Shown: positions 62,710 through 64,000 of the stretch, in pieces
Layout: each line of letters opens with the position of its first letter
Position numbering within the stretch: the stretch's first letter is position 1
Source of the DNA: Anaerolinea thermophila
GTDB taxonomy: Bacteria; Chloroflexota; Anaerolineae; Anaerolineales; Anaerolineaceae
Reading direction: 5' to 3'
Assembly: GCF_020723905.1 (NCBI RefSeq)
Contig: NZ_DYHZ01000001.1
Coordinates: 427,501 to 491,500, forward strand
DNA: 64,000 bases
Made by a program: the position numbers and the translations under genes
Notes under the pieces: generated by a model
Seen by the model: the letters and a program-made list of their open reading frames with translations, nothing else
Databases searched by the model: none
What the model was told of the DNA's origin: nothing

Positions 62710-63669
62710 TTACGGCTCCCACTGGAAATGGATCAACGCGGTCAGGTAGGGTTTGCCATCTAACACTTCTACCGCCACCATCCAGATGCGCCAGTCCAGT
62801 TCCACACCGGCAGAGCCGGGCTTAAGCACTTTAAAGACATTGTAATTTTGCACCGACACAGGGATCACAGAGGAATCCAGCAATCCCGGGACTGTGCGCT
62901 CATTACAACGCACCTCGTGGGAATGAAGAAAAGCATCCTCCAGGGCAGGAAGAACGGCTTCCTGAAAAGAACCGCTGGTCTCCAGACCGCTGGCAGGGTG
63001 CATACCCCAGTTGTGCGAATACGTGCTGGTGAACACCCAGCGAGCATGCCCGGCATCAAAGCGGATGGGTTTTCCCGAACGCCACAACCACACTGTCATA
63101 CCATGCACCGGACTGACCAGATCTGCCAGTTGTCTGCCGTCCCGCTGACGGATGGCTTGTTCGAGCGCGCCAAGCACCGCCTGTCTTTCTGTAGCAGCAC
63201 AGAAGTCCTCAGATGGAATCCATGGGGTCAGAAAGAAAGCGTTGACCCAGCCGCGCACTTTAGCATCCGAGCCGCGCTGGATTTCTACCCAGCGAGCGCC
63301 ATCCACCTGCTGAGAGGCACCGGTGAGGTACACATCCGTTGCCGTGGGTGGCAAAGCCGCCACCACCCGCGCCTGCACACCCGCCTCCGCACGGACATTC
63401 AGACGGTCTCCCTCCTGCACTTCAACCACCGCATAAGGTCCCTGCATGTGCGGGGTTGGGGTAAACATGGAAAGCGTTGGAACAAACGTCGCAGTTGCCC
63501 CTGACAGGGTTGGTGTGGGGGATGGGTTAATAGCCGGGGTTGACGGAATTGTCGGAGATGGCATCGTCGTCCCCGTGACCGTGGGGGCAGGCACAGGAGT
63601 TAACCGCTGACAGGCAGAAAAGAGCAAAAGAAGACAGCCCAAAGTCAGAGAAATAATGCGGTTGCGCAT
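62710..63669 (-). CDS. SH3b-domain lipoprotein of unknown function
   Basis: A 319-residue protein with lipobox FSAC (Cys about 20), a long Thr/Pro/Ser linker (about 25-75), a bacterial SH3 domain (about 80-150, DRLNVRAEAGVQARVVAALPP ... VRGWVNAFFL) and a C-terminal domain (about 165-319) with GMTVWLWRSGKPIRFD and WVFTSTYSHNWGMHPASG that resembles no family I know. SH3b suggests binding to peptidoglycan or envelope surface. ATG 63669 follows AAAGG. A similar style links it to the LysM lipoprotein 5 kb upstream. Confidence 0.65.
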   Translation of the reverse strand: MRNRIISLTLGCLLLLFSACQRLTPVPAPTVTGTTMPSPTIPSTPAINPSPTPTLSGATATFVPTLSMFTPTPHMQGPYAVVEVQEGDRLNVRAEAGVQARVVAALPPTATDVYLTGASQQVDGARWVEIQRGSDAKVRGWVNAFFLTPWIPSEDFCAATERQAVLGALEQAIRQRDGRQLADLVSPVHGMTVWLWRSGKPIRFDAGHARWVFTSTYSHNWGMHPASGLETSGSFQEAVLPALEDAFLHSHEVRCNERTVPGLLDSSVIPVSVQNYNVFKVLKPGSAGVELDWRIWMVAVEVLDGKPYLTALIHFQWEP

Positions 63670-63892
63670 ACCATGCCTTTCTAAAATGAGCATAGCATGA
63701 CAGAAAGGGGAAAACAAGAGTGTTTCCGGATGGCATTGCTGTATTGTCCTGTTTTTTCATTCCGCTTTATAAAAAACAGTCACTGACTCCCAATGAACTG
63801 CCACACATTCTTGACCGGGCTTTCGCGGCTTTTTTCTTCCCCTGTTCAACCTGCTATTCCAACTCATGTCTGAGGTTTGTTAAGCGGTAGGG

Positions 63893-63921
63893 TTGTAAGT
63901 TCCCTGTGCTTGTGCCATAAT
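63893..63921 (+). promoter_or_regulatory. Promoter for the gene at the right edge
   Basis: TTGTAA (63893-63898), 17 bases and CATAAT (63916-63921), about 50 bases before ATG 63972. The preceding stretch 63718-63892 contains a T-rich segment near 63827-63840 but no open frame or other element I can support. Confidence 0.5.
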
Positions 63922-63971
63922 AGTTCAAACAGAGCATATCTGCCTTCAGTGGGGATATTGGAGAGGAAAGC

Positions 63972-64000
63972 ATGATTCAGACATTTAACTTCAAAAAATT
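63972..64000 (+). CDS. Start of an unidentified gene (partial)
   Basis: ATG 63972 follows GGAGAGGAAAGC, an excellent ribosome site, and opens with MIQTFNFKK before the window ends. Nine codons do not allow a family call. Confidence 0.6.

Noticed and set aside
1-64000. tRNA, rRNA, prophage, insertion sequence or integron
   Set aside because: No cloverleaf with a GTTCRA arm in any gap, no transposase or integrase frame, and no terminal inverted repeats were found on reading all intergenic gaps.

Overview
The window looks like a chromosomal stretch of a Chloroflexota bacterium, most likely class Anaerolineae (Anaerolinea-like). This is inferred from gene content and style: many lipoproteins with a Leu-x-x-Cys lipobox followed by Thr/Pro/Glu-rich linkers, an ECF sigma factor paired with a FecR-type membrane protein, a bacterial eRF1-like (baeRF) protein, Shine-Dalgarno sites of the AGGAGG type and TTGACA/TATAAT promoters. 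I see no rRNA, tRNA, CRISPR array, integrase, transposase or phage gene. Gene density is high, with many ATGA start/stop overlaps and several convergent pairs sharing a four-base stop overlap.

Layout. 1-7272: partial DNA polymerase X, aldo/keto reductase, CBS-domain protein, UvrD/PcrA helicase, then a two-gene amino-sugar unit (NahK-like kinase and GH20 hexosaminidase) behind a structured leader. 7370-10337: ECF sigma factor with a FecR-domain membrane protein, then a cyclase-family hydrolase. 10342-14474 (minus): a PotD-like lipoprotein and a dCache-HAMP-GAF-GGDEF diguanylate cyclase in one operon, preceded by a HAD phosphatase. 14630-20593: a very large alpha-2-macroglobulin-like lipoprotein without the thioester motif. 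20567-28340 (minus): a four-gene operon of hybrid sensor kinase, FIST protein, DAG-kinase-like protein and XPB-N-like protein. 28422-32692 (minus): a CPBP protease/hydrolase fusion plus a NatAB-type ABC exporter. 32759-38297: a degenerate DNA-methylase-like protein, a small membrane protein and an 891-residue membrane-anchored coiled-coil protein.

38496-46520 is a self-contained carbohydrate locus: binding protein and two CUT1 permeases on the plus strand; GntR regulator, GH36 alpha-galactosidase-like enzyme and a beta-propeller protein on the minus strand. The two outer promoters carry the same operator-like sequence just downstream of the -10 element, so the GntR protein probably controls both itself and the transporter. 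No ABC ATPase is encoded here.

46795-64000 holds housekeeping and envelope genes: SDR, DnaJ/CbpA-like chaperone with an HtrA-like protease, baeRF protein, SDH-type membrane protease, rhomboid, MurJ, SagB-like oxidoreductase, LysM cysteine-peptidase-like lipoprotein, nucleoside phosphorylase, GNAT, lipoyl synthase, thioesterase, NfeD protease, SH3b lipoprotein and the first codons of an unknown gene.

The observations I rate highest are the NspS/MbaA-like PotD-GGDEF pair, the shared GntR operator, an internal lipobox inside the CPBP-hydrolase fusion, a pseudo-methylase lacking its catalytic motif, and four apparently leaderless genes with a -10 hexamer 6-7 bases before the start codon.
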